Positions 24,440 through 32,276 of a DNA stretch of 35,976 nt are shown in pieces. This DNA is from Oscillospiraceae bacterium (GTDB lineage: Bacteria > Bacillota > Clostridia > Oscillospirales > Oscillospiraceae). Under the pieces are notes generated by a model. It was not told the origin of the DNA, did not search any database, and worked only from the letters and a program-made list of their open reading frames with translations. Position numbers and translations under genes: made by a program. The DNA lies in NCBI GenBank assembly GCA_022800665.1, contig JAAWQS010000028.1:1-35976 (forward strand). Direction: 5' to 3'. Position 1 is the stretch's first letter. Each line of letters opens with the position of its first letter.

Positions 24440-24640
24440 TTATGGAAAAATAAAGATCTCGTCAATCGCCGCGCCTACCGCGCGGGAGATATCCACCGCC
24501 AGCTTCAGCGACGGGTTGTACTGGGCCTTCTCCAGCCGCATGATGGTCTCCCGGCGCACGCCCACCAGCTCCGCCAGCTGTTCCTGGGTCAGATCCTTCC
24601 GCTGGCGGAAAAATTTCAGGTTGCAGGTGAATTCCGCCAT
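24440..24640 (-). CDS. Small XRE-family HTH regulator paired with a membrane protein
   Basis: The 66-residue protein is almost entirely a helix-turn-helix domain: [21 protein letters not shown] is the DNA-binding core and DEIFIF is the typical end of this short regulator type. The ATG at 24640 is chosen because GAGGGGG lies upstream and the preceding stop of the membrane protein gene is two bases before it; the longer frame inside that gene is less likely. Such short regulators commonly follow or precede genes for small membrane proteins and control their own operon. The paired sites at 25362-25415 are candidates for its operators, which is inference. Confidence 0.88.
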   Translation of the reverse strand: MAEFTCNLKFFRQRKDLTQEQLAELVGVRRETIMRLEKAQYNPSLKLAVDISRAVGAAIDEIFIFP

Positions 24641-24641
24641 G

Positions 24642-25298
24642 TCACACCCCCTCTGCATCCTGCTGGTCGTACCGGTAGAGCAGGTATTCCTGGAGGAACA
24701 GCACCAGCCCCATGGTCAGGGAGAGAACCACCAGCATGACCGATGCGCGCAGCTCCGGGGAACAGTCTATAAGGCCGTTGGCAATCACCAGCAGAAGGAC
24801 AATCTCAATCCCCAGCTTATAGGCATCCAGCTTGGCCCGGCGGACGTTCTCCTGGAAACGCTCGTCCATGAGGGTGTTGGACATCCTGCCCTCATAGAAA
24901 AAGCCGAAGAAGCCGAAAAACAGGAAAAAAACAAAGGGCGTATAGGTACTCAGCTCGCTGATGGGGAGAAAACCCAGAAAGCCGCAGAAGCCAAACAGCC
25001 CTAGAAATCCCAGCCGGGGATTGAGCTGCCGGGTCCGGCGCCTCTCCGCCTCCCGGCGGCGGCGGAATATCGCTTCCCGCAGGATCAACGTCAGCAGAGT
25101 CAGGGCGCAGAAGGCATCCAGCGTCAGAGCCAGCAGCATGGGAATATCTGAGGGCTGGAAGGAATAAGATGAGTCCATGGGGTAGACGAGCCTGCCGCTG
25201 TTGTAGGTCAGATCGCTCCATGCGGCCAGCAGGCTCACCAACACGCACACACCAATGCTCAAAAGTGGTACAAGCCAGCGGGATTTTTTGTTTTTCAT
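24642..25298 (-). CDS. DUF3796-like multi-pass membrane protein
   Basis: The 218-residue protein has hydrophobic segments near residues 8-28, 52-76, 97-112, 120-136 and two in the last 60 residues. The glycine-phenylalanine run [15 protein letters not shown] near 97-111 is characteristic of the DUF3796 family of Firmicutes membrane proteins. A strongly basic loop ([17 protein letters not shown]) precedes it. The function is unknown. The ATG at 25298 has GGAGG eight bases upstream. The gene is co-transcribed with the small HTH regulator two bases later, the usual context for this family. Its promoter is described at 25362-25415. Confidence 0.75.
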   Translation of the reverse strand: MKNKKSRWLVPLLSIGVCVLVSLLAAWSDLTYNSGRLVYPMDSSYSFQPSDIPMLLALTLDAFCALTLLTLILREAIFRRRREAERRRTRQLNPRLGFLGLFGFCGFLGFLPISELSTYTPFVFFLFFGFFGFFYEGRMSNTLMDERFQENVRRAKLDAYKLGIEIVLLLVIANGLIDCSPELRASVMLVVLSLTMGLVLFLQEYLLYRYDQQDAEGV

Positions 25299-25361
25299 AA
25301 TGGGTTCCTCCAATTTCAGTCAGTTTTATTTAGAGGTAGTGATGTATTTGCCTCTTTATGA

Positions 25362-25415
25362 GATAAATATATCACCATCCTCCACGCTTGTCAAGTGGAA
25401 AGTGATAAATATATC
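25362..25415 (-). promoter_or_regulatory. Promoter with two identical candidate operators
   Basis: On the minus strand TTGACA (25389-25394) and TATATT (25366-25371) are 17 bases apart. The 12-mer GATAAATATATC occurs twice on the plus strand, at 25362-25373 covering the -10 and at 25404-25415 just upstream of the -35. The copies are 42 bases centre to centre, four helical turns. Each is an imperfect palindrome. This is the layout of a repressor that binds both sides of a promoter. The regulator is probably the HTH protein of the same operon. Confidence 0.65.
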
Positions 25416-25466
25416 TCCTTTTTCCCCGGCCCTGCCCCGCGTTGAAGAAAATTAGGGAAAATGCTC

Positions 25467-25504
25467 GATACTCTCTTGACGGAAGGCCGGGGATAGAGTA
25501 TCAT
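25467..25504 (+). promoter_or_regulatory. ftsEX promoter flanked by an inverted repeat
   Basis: TTGACG (25476-25481) and TATCAT (25499-25504) are 17 bases apart. GATACTCT (25467-25474) and AGAGTATC (25495-25502) form a perfect 8-bp inverted repeat, one arm just before the -35 and the other overlapping the -10. This could be a regulator site on the division operon. Confidence 0.55.
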
Positions 25505-25574
25505 GATTATGTATGTTCTTGTCACTATTTCTGTTTATAGTGGTCTTTATATCGAAACGCGAGGAAGGTAACGC

Positions 25575-26258
25575 ATGATTCGTCTGACTGATGTTGTAAA
25601 GGAGTACCCTAACGGCACCCACGCCCTCAACGGGCTTTCTATGGAAATACAGGACGGGGAGTTCGTGTTTATGGTCGGTCCATCCGGCAGCGGAAAATCT
25701 ACCGTCATTAAACTGCTCATCGGAGAAATCGAACCCAGCCAGGGCCGGGTGATGGTCAACGGGTTCTCCCTGCGCAATATAAAAGAGTGGCAGATCCCCC
25801 ATATGCGCCGGACTGTGGGGGTCATTTTCCAGGACTTCCGGCTGATTGAGCACAAATCGGTGTATGATAATATGGTGTTCGCTATGCGGGCCGTGGGCGC
25901 AGGCCCTAAGGAGATCAAAAAACGCATCCCCTACTGCCTGCATCTGGTGGGCCTGGAGAGCAAAAGCCGCCGCCATCCCTCGGAGCTGTCCGGCGGCGAA
26001 CAGCAGAGAGTCGCTATCGCCAGGGCGCTCCTCAATAACCCCAGCACCATTATCGCCGACGAGCCTACCGGCAACCTGGACCCGGCGCGGTCCCTGGAAA
26101 TTATGCGCCTGCTGGAGCGCATCAACGCCCTGGGTACCACCGTGCTGGTTGTTACCCATGAAAAGGATCTGGTCAACCGCTTCGACAAGCGGGTGATTAT
26201 GCTGGAACAGGGCCGGGTCGTCAGCGATGGCAAGGGATACTATGGGAGGAAAATTTAG
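25575..26258 (+). CDS. ftsE: Cell division ABC-type ATPase FtsE
   Basis: FtsE is the cytoplasmic ATPase that, with FtsX, drives peptidoglycan hydrolysis at division or elongation sites. The 227-residue protein has Walker A GPSGSGKST (35-43), signature LSGGEQQ (138-144) and Walker B TIIADEPTGNLD. IRLTDVVKEYPNGTHALNGLS at the start is typical of FtsE. The ATG at 25575 has AGGAAGG upstream. It shares one base with the ftsX start, so the two are coupled. It is the first gene of the operon after the promoter at 25476-25504. Confidence 0.96.
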   Translation: MIRLTDVVKEYPNGTHALNGLSMEIQDGEFVFMVGPSGSGKSTVIKLLIGEIEPSQGRVMVNGFSLRNIKEWQIPHMRRTVGVIFQDFRLIEHKSVYDNMVFAMRAVGAGPKEIKKRIPYCLHLVGLESKSRRHPSELSGGEQQRVAIARALLNNPSTIIADEPTGNLDPARSLEIMRLLERINALGTTVLVVTHEKDLVNRFDKRVIMLEQGRVVSDGKGYYGRKI

Positions 26259-27151
26259 TGGGAAGACACAATGTTTTTTATTTTGCCCGTGAGGGCGCGT
26301 TCAATATGTTCAGCCACGGCTTTATGTCCTTTGCCGCTATCGGCATCACCGTGGCCTGCCTGCTGATTATGGGGACCTTTTCCCTGGTCGCCGTCAACGC
26401 AAACGCAATGCTGGAGGAGATGGAGGCCCAAAACCAAATGCTGGCCTTCGTGGATAAGAGCCTGAGCGAAGTGGAGGCCAGGGCGTTGGAAAAAAAGCTG
26501 ATGGAAGTCAACAACGTGGCGAAGGTCACCTTCATCTCCAACGAGGAGGCCGCTGCCGCTTTCCGCAGCCGCTATGAGGACGACGAGCTGTTCCAGGGCC
26601 TGCCGGATGAGAATTTCCGGCACAGGTTCGCGGTCGATTTGAAGGATATCGGCTATATGTCCAAGACAAAGGCCGCGCTGGAGGCCATCCCCGGCATCGG
26701 TGAGGGGAACGTCAGCGCATACGAGGACGAGGCGGCGGGATTTATTACCATCCGCAATGTGGCGGGCATTGTGTGCGTCGTGCTCATCGCCGTGCTGTTC
26801 GTGGTGTCCGTGTTCATCATCGCCAACACCATCAAGCTTACAACCTTTGACCGGCGGGACGAGATTGCTATTATGAAAATGGTGGGCGCCACCAATGGGT
26901 TTATCCGGTGGCCCTTCGTGTACGAGGGATTCCTGCTGGGCTTGTTTTCCGCTGTCACAGGATTCTTTTTGCAGTGGGCCTTGTATGAGGCCGTGGCCAG
27001 GTCCGTGGCTACCAACGATACCATCAATCTGATTACCATTGTGCCGTTCAGCGATATGTGGACCAATGTGGCGGTGATCTTTGCCGTCGCCGGTATGCTG
27101 ATCGGCGTGGGCGGAAGCCTTTCCGCTATTCGCAAGTTCCTACAAGTCTGA
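26258..27151 (+). CDS. ftsX: Cell division membrane protein FtsX
   Basis: The 297-residue protein has the FtsX layout: a cytoplasmic N-terminus, a first membrane helix near 24-46, an extracellular domain of about 115 residues, and three more helices near 168-190, 225-250 and 263-285. FDRRDEIAIMKMVGATNGFIRWPFVYEG is conserved around the loop after the second helix. The extracellular domain is expected to bind the secreted hydrolase encoded next. The start is GTG at 26258 overlapping the ftsE stop (TAGTG), with GGAGG nine bases upstream. Confidence 0.95.
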   Translation: MGRHNVFYFAREGAFNMFSHGFMSFAAIGITVACLLIMGTFSLVAVNANAMLEEMEAQNQMLAFVDKSLSEVEARALEKKLMEVNNVAKVTFISNEEAAAAFRSRYEDDELFQGLPDENFRHRFAVDLKDIGYMSKTKAALEAIPGIGEGNVSAYEDEAAGFITIRNVAGIVCVVLIAVLFVVSVFIIANTIKLTTFDRRDEIAIMKMVGATNGFIRWPFVYEGFLLGLFSAVTGFFLQWALYEAVARSVATNDTINLITIVPFSDMWTNVAVIFAVAGMLIGVGGSLSAIRKFLQV

Positions 27152-27172
27152 TCGGAGAAAGGATACCTACCA

Positions 27173-28429
27173 ATGAAAATAAAGCGGCGGACGTTTACCG
27201 CAGCCCTGCTGGCTGTGCTGGCGCTTCTGTCACTGTTCCCGGCGGAACAACCGGCGGGCCTGACCGGTACGGCCCAGGCCATTACCCAGAGCGATATTGA
27301 CAAGCTGAAAAATGAAAAAAAAGAGGCGGCTAATCAGCGTAAGGATGTGGAAAACCAGATTTCCAAGCTGAAAAACGACATCAACGGCGCGATTGAAAAG
27401 CGGACAAAGCTGGACGAGCAGATCGCCGCCACAGAACGGGAGATTGCCAGCACCGAGGCCCTCATCGCAAGCTACGAGCAGATGCTGGCCCAGATCGCCG
27501 AGGAGCTGGTGCAGAACCAGGAGGAGGAGGCGGAGCAGTACGCGCTGTTCTGCGAGCGGGCCAGGGTCATGGAGGAGTCCGGCACCACCTCCTACTGGTC
27601 CGTGCTGTTCAAGGCGGACAGCTTTTCCGACCTGCTCAGCCGTCTGTCCGATGTGCAGGAGGTCATGAACTACGACCAGCAGGTGCTGGACAGCCTGCGC
27701 AGGCTCCGGTCCGGAATCGAAGCCAAACAGGACTATCAGGAGCAGCTGAAGGCGGAGGCCGAGGAGGCAAAGGCGGACCTGCAGGCGGCGAAAGCCAGCC
27801 TGGACGCAAAGCGGAAAGAAGCCAACGATCTGGTGGTCCAGCTCCAGGCGGATATGGAGGCCTCTGAGGAGCTGCTGAAGCAAAAAGAGGCCGCTGAGGC
27901 GGAGATTCAGTCGGAGATTAAAAAGAAAGAGAAGGAGCTGGCAGACAAAATCGCCGCAGAACGGGCCGCCGCAGCAGCGGCAGCCGGCAGCCAGGCAGTG
28001 GACTGGACCGCTACCACCGGCGGGTATATCTGGCCGGAATCCGCCAGCAAAAAGATTACCTCGCCTATGGGGTCCCGCAATACCGGTATCCCCGGCGCGT
28101 CTACCAACCATAAGGGCGTGGATATCGGCGGCGTGGGAACCACCACCACCGTGGTGGCCGCTAAGGCCGGGACCGTCATTATCTCCAAATACTCCAGCTC
28201 CTACGGCAACTACGTGGTCATCAGCCACGGCCCCGGCAACACAACCCTCTATGCCCATATGAGCAGCCGGTCCGTGTCCGAGGGCGCGACGGTGTCCCAG
28301 GGGCAGGCTATCGGCGTGACCGGCAATACCGGAATCTCCAGAGGCGCGCACCTCCACTACGAAATTACTGAGGGCGGCGCGCGGGTCAATCCCCTGAATT
28401 ATCTGCCGGGGTACATAAAATCCTGGTAA
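27173..28429 (+). CDS. Secreted coiled-coil M23 (LytM) peptidoglycan endopeptidase
   Basis: This 418-residue protein has a signal peptide ending near AQA at residues 37-39. A long coiled coil of alternating lysine, glutamate and alanine spans about residues 42-265, and an M23 LytM domain lies from about 283 to the end. The zinc and catalytic residues are all visible: H313 and D317 in NHKGVDIGG, H362 in LYAHMS, and H393 and H395 in GAHLHYEIT. It resembles the EnvC layout, but EnvC of E. coli lacks catalytic residues, whereas this one should be active. It follows ftsX after 21 bases. The context suggests FtsX controls it, with the coiled coil keeping it closed until FtsE hydrolyses ATP; this is inference from known FtsEX partners. 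Family membership is strong, and I leave the gene name open. Confidence 0.9.
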   Translation: MKIKRRTFTAALLAVLALLSLFPAEQPAGLTGTAQAITQSDIDKLKNEKKEAANQRKDVENQISKLKNDINGAIEKRTKLDEQIAATEREIASTEALIASYEQMLAQIAEELVQNQEEEAEQYALFCERARVMEESGTTSYWSVLFKADSFSDLLSRLSDVQEVMNYDQQVLDSLRRLRSGIEAKQDYQEQLKAEAEEAKADLQAAKASLDAKRKEANDLVVQLQADMEASEELLKQKEAAEAEIQSEIKKKEKELADKIAAERAAAAAAAGSQAVDWTATTGGYIWPESASKKITSPMGSRNTGIPGASTNHKGVDIGGVGTTTTVVAAKAGTVIISKYSSSYGNYVVISHGPGNTTLYAHMSSRSVSEGATVSQGQAIGVTGNTGISRGAHLHYEITEGGARVNPLNYLPGYIKSW

Positions 28430-28439
28430 AATGACAGTG

Positions 28440-28466
28440 CGCCGCAGGCTAAAACAGCCTGCGGCG
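28440..28466. terminator. Terminator between the convergent M23 peptidase and glycerate kinase genes
   Basis: CGCCGCAGGCT (28440-28450) pairs perfectly with AGCCTGCGGCG (28456-28466) around AAAAC. It lies 11 bases after the M23 stop and 30 bases beyond the stop of the convergent glycerate kinase gene. T tracts on both sides are short, so it may serve both genes with moderate strength. Confidence 0.75.
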
Positions 28467-28495
28467 TTCCTGCCGGATTTTGACGTATGCACAGC

Positions 28496-29731
28496 CTATT
28501 TTTGCAGCAGCCCAACGGCAATGTCATTCACGTTCGTCCCAGTCGGCCCCGTGATGAGCAGCCCGCCTGCCGCCTGTAAGGCGTGATAGGCGTCGTTGTT
28601 TTGCAGCGCCTGGTAAATGTTGATCCCCTGGGACCGCAGTGTGGCGGCCGTGCTGCCGTCCGTATAGCCCCCGGCGGCGTCAGTGGGGCCGTCCGTGCCG
28701 TCGCTGCCAATGCTGAATACCGCCGCGCCCTCCAGACCCTCCAGGCCAATGGCGGCGGAGAGCGCAAGCTCCTGGTTGCGCCCGCCTGTGCCGCTGCCCG
28801 TGAGATGGACCACTGTCTCCCCGCCCGCCAAAAACGCCAGAGAACGGCCTGCGCCTGCGTGGGTGCGGAGAATGGAGGACAGAAAACTGCCCGCTTCCCG
28901 CGCCTCACAGCAGAGGCGGTCCGTCAGAAGAACAGGTTCATAGCCCAGAGCGCGGCAGGCGGCGGACGCGGCGGCGCACAGCTCCCGGACGCTCCCCGTG
29001 ATTTGGGTAGTGACGTTGGAGAGAACCTTCGGCGTCTCAATGCGCAGCAGTTCCCGCGCCTCCGGAGTCAAATCCAGCCGGTATTTTTCCGCAATCGCCT
29101 GGGCGTCGGCACAGGTGGCGCTGTCAGGCGCCGCAGGGCCGGAGGCAATCATATCCAGCGGGTCCCCCAGTATGTCGGAGAGGACCACCGAAAAAACCTG
29201 GGCCGGTGCGCACAGCTGGGCAAACCGGCCTCCCTTTACGGCGGACAGCCGCTTGCGGATGGTGTTGATTTCCACAATGTCCGCGCCGCACGCCAACAGC
29301 TGCTCCGTGATGGACTGGAGCTGCGATACGGGCAGAAGCGGCTTTTCAAACAGCGCGCTGCCGCCGCCGGACAGCAGAAACAAAACCGTGTCCCCGGCAG
29401 TGAGATTTTCTACAAGACGGAGCGAACGCTCCGTGTTGGCAAAGGAATTTTCGTCCGGGACCGGGTGGCCCCCCTCGCAGCAGGCAATAGGACCCAGCGG
29501 CCCCTGCGCATGGCCGTATTTGGTGAGTACAATGCCCCGCTTGATCCGGACATTGGGCGATTCATAGGCCGCCTTCGCCATCGGCCAGGCCGCTTTCCCG
29601 GCGGCAATCAGCGTGACCGGACCCGGAAAGCTTTGGGCCGAGAGCGCGCGGCGGACTGCGGCGTCCGGCTGGACTGCCGCCAGCGATGCCTGAAGTATGC
29701 GTTCGGCATGGGCGCGAAGCGTCGTTTGCAT
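28496..29731 (-). CDS. Glycerate 2-kinase, GLYCTK / MOFRL type
   Basis: The 411-residue protein belongs to the glycerate kinase family with a C-terminal MOFRL domain (formerly annotated as hydroxypyruvate reductase TtuD). VTLIAAGKAAWPMAKAAYE near 40-58, LFLLSGGGSALFEKP, NTIRKRLSAVKGGRFAQL, and GTGGRNQELALSAA near the end are diagnostic. It phosphorylates D-glycerate with ATP in the cytoplasm. The ATG at 29731 is chosen because AGGAGG lies nine bases upstream; a start 12 codons earlier would lack a site. It stands alone with its own promoter at 29770-29798 and faces the ftsEX operon. The physiological source of glycerate is not clear from the neighbours. Confidence 0.92.
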   Translation of the reverse strand: MQTTLRAHAERILQASLAAVQPDAAVRRALSAQSFPGPVTLIAAGKAAWPMAKAAYESPNVRIKRGIVLTKYGHAQGPLGPIACCEGGHPVPDENSFANTERSLRLVENLTAGDTVLFLLSGGGSALFEKPLLPVSQLQSITEQLLACGADIVEINTIRKRLSAVKGGRFAQLCAPAQVFSVVLSDILGDPLDMIASGPAAPDSATCADAQAIAEKYRLDLTPEARELLRIETPKVLSNVTTQITGSVRELCAAASAACRALGYEPVLLTDRLCCEAREAGSFLSSILRTHAGAGRSLAFLAGGETVVHLTGSGTGGRNQELALSAAIGLEGLEGAAVFSIGSDGTDGPTDAAGGYTDGSTAATLRSQGINIYQALQNNDAYHALQAAGGLLITGPTGTNVNDIAVGLLQK

Positions 29732-29769
29732 GGCGTTTTCCTCCTGTACGCTCTTTTTCTCTCGCATAC

Positions 29770-29798
29770 ACCTTATCAGTCCCGGAGCCTTCTGTCAA
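29770..29798 (-). promoter_or_regulatory. Promoter of the glycerate kinase gene
   Basis: TTGACA (29793-29798) and TAAGGT (29770-29775) are 17 bases apart on the minus strand, about 39 bases ahead of the ATG at 29731. Confidence 0.5.
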
Positions 29799-29837
29799 CC
29801 TTTCCCGGAAAAATTGCCGCATTGAGCAAATTTTAGG

Positions 29838-29866
29838 TTGTATTTTCCAGAAATCAGTGGTACAAT
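29838..29866 (+). promoter_or_regulatory. Promoter of the Asp23-nusB-xse operon
   Basis: TTGTAT (29838-29843) and TACAAT (29861-29866) are 17 bases apart and the -10 is preceded by TGG, an extended -10. The Asp23-family start codon is 47 bases downstream. Confidence 0.6.
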
Positions 29867-29912
29867 AAGAAAGCTAATTTGCTACTGCATTTTGAAGGAG
29901 TGTCTGAAAATC

Positions 29913-30254
29913 ATGGGCGATAACAAGGAATACATGACCCATCCCGACGAACTGGGCTGCATCCATATTTCCGAGGATGTGCTGGCCTCCCTGGCCGCCA
30001 GCGCCGCCGTGGAGGTGGAGGGCATCAGCGGGATGATGAACCTCGCTACCAAAAAATCGAACGCCAGAGGCGTGCGGCTGACCGTGGAGGACGACGGCGC
30101 GGCGGTCGATCTCTACGTCATGATCCGCTATGGATACGCAATCCCTGAGGTGGCCGAGAAAATTCAGACCGCCGTTTCCAACGCCATTGAGTCCATGACA
30201 GGGTTTTCCGTTAAGGCGGTCAACGTCCACGTGGGCGGCGTCAGCTTTCAGTAA
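29913..30254 (+). CDS. Asp23/Gls24 family envelope stress protein
   Basis: The 113-residue protein matches the Asp23/Gls24 family (YqhY group), small proteins that often locate near the membrane and affect envelope or fatty-acid homeostasis. GCIHISEDVLASLAASAAVEVEGISGM at residues 14-40 is the family core. VRLTVEDDGAAVDLYVMIRYGYAIPEVAEKIQTAV and KAVNVHVGGVSF follow. The ATG at 29913 has GAAGGAG upstream with a rather long spacing of about 12. It is first in the operon with nusB 26 bases later, an order common in Clostridia. Its precise role is unknown. Confidence 0.9.
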   Translation: MGDNKEYMTHPDELGCIHISEDVLASLAASAAVEVEGISGMMNLATKKSNARGVRLTVEDDGAAVDLYVMIRYGYAIPEVAEKIQTAVSNAIESMTGFSVKAVNVHVGGVSFQ

Positions 30255-30280
30255 CCTGTGTATTGTGAGGGAGAATTTCC

Positions 30281-30763
30281 GTGGTTAGAAATGTTGCCAG
30301 AGAAATCGCTATGCACCTCTCCTATGAACTCAGCTTCACCGACCTCCAGCCGGAGGAGCTGCTGAACCAGCGTTTGTCCAGCAGCCGCTTCCAGACACTC
30401 GCGCCTGAGTATGAGGTCTACGGTAAGCTGCCCGGCCCGACCCAGCAGACATATATCCGCAGGGCCGTGAAGGGCGTTGCCCTCCACGGCTATGAGCTGG
30501 ACCAGTATATCGAAAAATATGCCGTGGGCTGGAAGTTTGAACGGATTCCCCTGGTCGCCGCCGCAATTATGCGCTTGGCTATGTTCGAAATCCTCTACAT
30601 GCCCGATATCCCCAACGGCGCGGCGATTAACGAGGCCGTGGAAATTGCCAAAAAGTATGAGTCCCCAGAGGTGGTCCGCTTTGTGAATGGAATTTTAGGC
30701 TCTTTCGTCCGGGCCGAGACCCTGCCCCCGGACACGGCTGCGGAGACTGCTGGGGAGGCTTGA
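30281..30763 (+). CDS. nusB: Transcription antitermination factor NusB
   Basis: NusB binds boxA RNA with NusE during rRNA antitermination. The 160-residue all-helical protein has VRNVAREIAMHLSYELSF at the start, and ERIPLVAAAIMRLAMFEILYMPDIPNGAAINEAVEIAKKY-type C-terminal half that carries the family signature. VRFVNGILGSFVR closes the domain, followed by a short acidic tail. The start is GTG at 30281 with GAGGGAG eight bases upstream. It is followed by a hairpin-T tract and then xseA. Confidence 0.93.
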   Translation: MVRNVAREIAMHLSYELSFTDLQPEELLNQRLSSSRFQTLAPEYEVYGKLPGPTQQTYIRRAVKGVALHGYELDQYIEKYAVGWKFERIPLVAAAIMRLAMFEILYMPDIPNGAAINEAVEIAKKYESPEVVRFVNGILGSFVRAETLPPDTAAETAGEA

Positions 30764-30769
30764 ACGTGG

Positions 30770-30798
30770 AAAGAGCGTACCGGGTGTGCGCTCTTTTT
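30770..30798 (+). terminator. Terminator or attenuator between nusB and xseA
   Basis: AAAGAGCG (30770-30777) pairs with CGCTCTTT (30789-30796) and TTTTT is reached within the 3' arm. It lies seven bases after the nusB stop and 22 bases before the xseA start, so it can end part of the transcripts and lower xseA expression. Confidence 0.7.
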
Positions 30799-30820
30799 CT
30801 ACATCCAGGAGGTGCGCGCG

Positions 30821-32038
30821 ATGGAAGTATTTGCTGTTTCAGAACTGAACCGGATGGTCAAGGCCGTTTTGGAGAGCGTCCCGGAGTTGGAAAACGTCTA
30901 TGTCCGGGGCGAGATTTCCAACTATAAATTTTATCCCTCCAGCGGCCACCACTACTTTTCCCTGAAGGATGAGGGCGGCACGGTCCGCTGCGTCTTCTTC
31001 AAGTCCCAGGCTATGAGCCTGCGGTTCCAGCCCCAGAACGGCATGAAGGCGATTGCCAGCGGCAGAGTGAGCGTGTTCCCAAGAGACGGAACCTACCAGC
31101 TCTATTGCAGCAGCCTCCACCCGGACGGCGCAGGAGACCTCCACGCCGCCTTTGAACAGTTGAAGGAACGGCTGTGGAAAGAAGGGCTGTTTGCTCTGGA
31201 ACATAAAAAACCGCTGCCGGCGTATCCTGAGACTATCGGGATCGTCACATCCCCCGTGGGCGCTGCCGTCCATGATATGATCCGCATCCTGCGCCGCCGC
31301 TATCCCCTGGCAAAGGTCCTGCTGCTCCCTGTGCGGGTCCAGGGACCGGAGGCCCCGCCTGCAATCGTGCGGGCAATCCGATACGCCTGCGAAAACAAGG
31401 TGGCCGATGTGCTCATTGTGGGCCGGGGCGGCGGCTCCGCAGAGGATTTGTGGGCCTTTAACGACGAGCAGGTCGCCAGGACCATCTATCACGCTACCAT
31501 CCCTATCGTCTCTGCCGTGGGCCATGAGCCGGACGTGACCATCGCGGATTTCGTCGCGGACGCCAGGGCCGCAACGCCTACCCACGCCGCGGAGATGGTC
31601 TCGCCGGACCGCGCCGAATTGTCGGACAGGCTCCTGGGCATACAGGCGCACTTGCTCCGGCTGCAGAGCGGCAGGGTGGAGGCCCTGGGCAAACAGCTGG
31701 AAAATCTGGCCGCAAAACGGACGTTGACCGACCCTATGGCCTTTGTCGAGGACAAGCGGATGCTGCTGGGCCATGTCCAGAGGGAGCTGTTCCACGCCGC
31801 GGAGACCAGAATGGCGGAACCGGCGCGGAAACTGGCCGCCGCTGCCGCCTCCCTGGACGCTTTAAGCCCCCTGCGGGTCCTGGGCCGGGGGTACGCTATG
31901 GTGACAGATGAGCAGGGAAATGTCCTGCGGCGGGCCGCTGACGCCGCCGTGGGCGGCAGGACTGTCAGCCGCCTGGCCGACGGAACCTTGTTCTGCCGGG
32001 TGGAAGAGATTGTTTTGGAGGAGAATGACCGTGTGTGA
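30821..32038 (+). CDS. xseA: Exodeoxyribonuclease VII large subunit
   Basis: XseA is the catalytic subunit of exonuclease VII, which degrades single-stranded DNA. The 405-residue protein has an N-terminal OB fold (VYVRGEISNYKFYPSSGHHYFSLKDE) followed by VTSPVGAAVHDMI, VLLLPVRVQG, VLIVGRGGGSAEDLWAFNDE and VGHEPDVTIADFVADARAATPTHAAE, all hallmarks. A coiled-coil region follows and ALSPLRVLGRGYAMV closes it. The ATG at 30821 has AGGAGG eight bases upstream; the in-frame GTG nine bases earlier overlaps that site. It overlaps the xseB start by 14 bases. Confidence 0.97.
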   Translation: MEVFAVSELNRMVKAVLESVPELENVYVRGEISNYKFYPSSGHHYFSLKDEGGTVRCVFFKSQAMSLRFQPQNGMKAIASGRVSVFPRDGTYQLYCSSLHPDGAGDLHAAFEQLKERLWKEGLFALEHKKPLPAYPETIGIVTSPVGAAVHDMIRILRRRYPLAKVLLLPVRVQGPEAPPAIVRAIRYACENKVADVLIVGRGGGSAEDLWAFNDEQVARTIYHATIPIVSAVGHEPDVTIADFVADARAATPTHAAEMVSPDRAELSDRLLGIQAHLLRLQSGRVEALGKQLENLAAKRTLTDPMAFVEDKRMLLGHVQRELFHAAETRMAEPARKLAAAAASLDALSPLRVLGRGYAMVTDEQGNVLRRAADAAVGGRTVSRLADGTLFCRVEEIVLEENDRV

Positions 32039-32276
32039 AAATCATAGCGATACAATGAGCTTTGAGGAGAATATGAACCGGCTGGGACAGATCGTCGCGC
32101 TGCTGGAGCGGGGCGACGCAAAACTGGCCGACTCCCTGGCTCTCTTTGAAGAGGGAACCAGATTGGTGTCCCGCTGCTCCGCCATGCTGGACGGCGCACA
32201 GCAGCAGATTATGAAGCTCCAGAAAAACCCCGGCGGCCAGCTGGAGGAAGCGCCTTTTGAGGAGGATGTGCAGTGA
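32025..32276 (+). CDS. xseB: Exodeoxyribonuclease VII small subunit
   Basis: The 83-residue small helical subunit associates with XseA. SFEENMNRLGQIVALLERGDAKLADSLALFEEGTRLVSRC covers the conserved core, including the L-E-x-G-x-x-x-L-x-x-S-L-x-x-F-E-E-G pattern. An ATG at 32025 is the default start; a GTG at 32031 has better spacing to GGAGGA and is an alternative. It overlaps xseA by 14 bases and shares one base with the ispA start (TGATG). Confidence 0.93.
   Translation: MTVCENHSDTMSFEENMNRLGQIVALLERGDAKLADSLALFEEGTRLVSRCSAMLDGAQQQIMKLQKNPGGQLEEAPFEEDVQ

Noticed and set aside
28583-29836. A 417-codon open frame on the plus strand opposite the glycerate kinase gene
   Set aside because: Antisense shadow; the kinase on the minus strand has clear family motifs and a good ribosome binding site.
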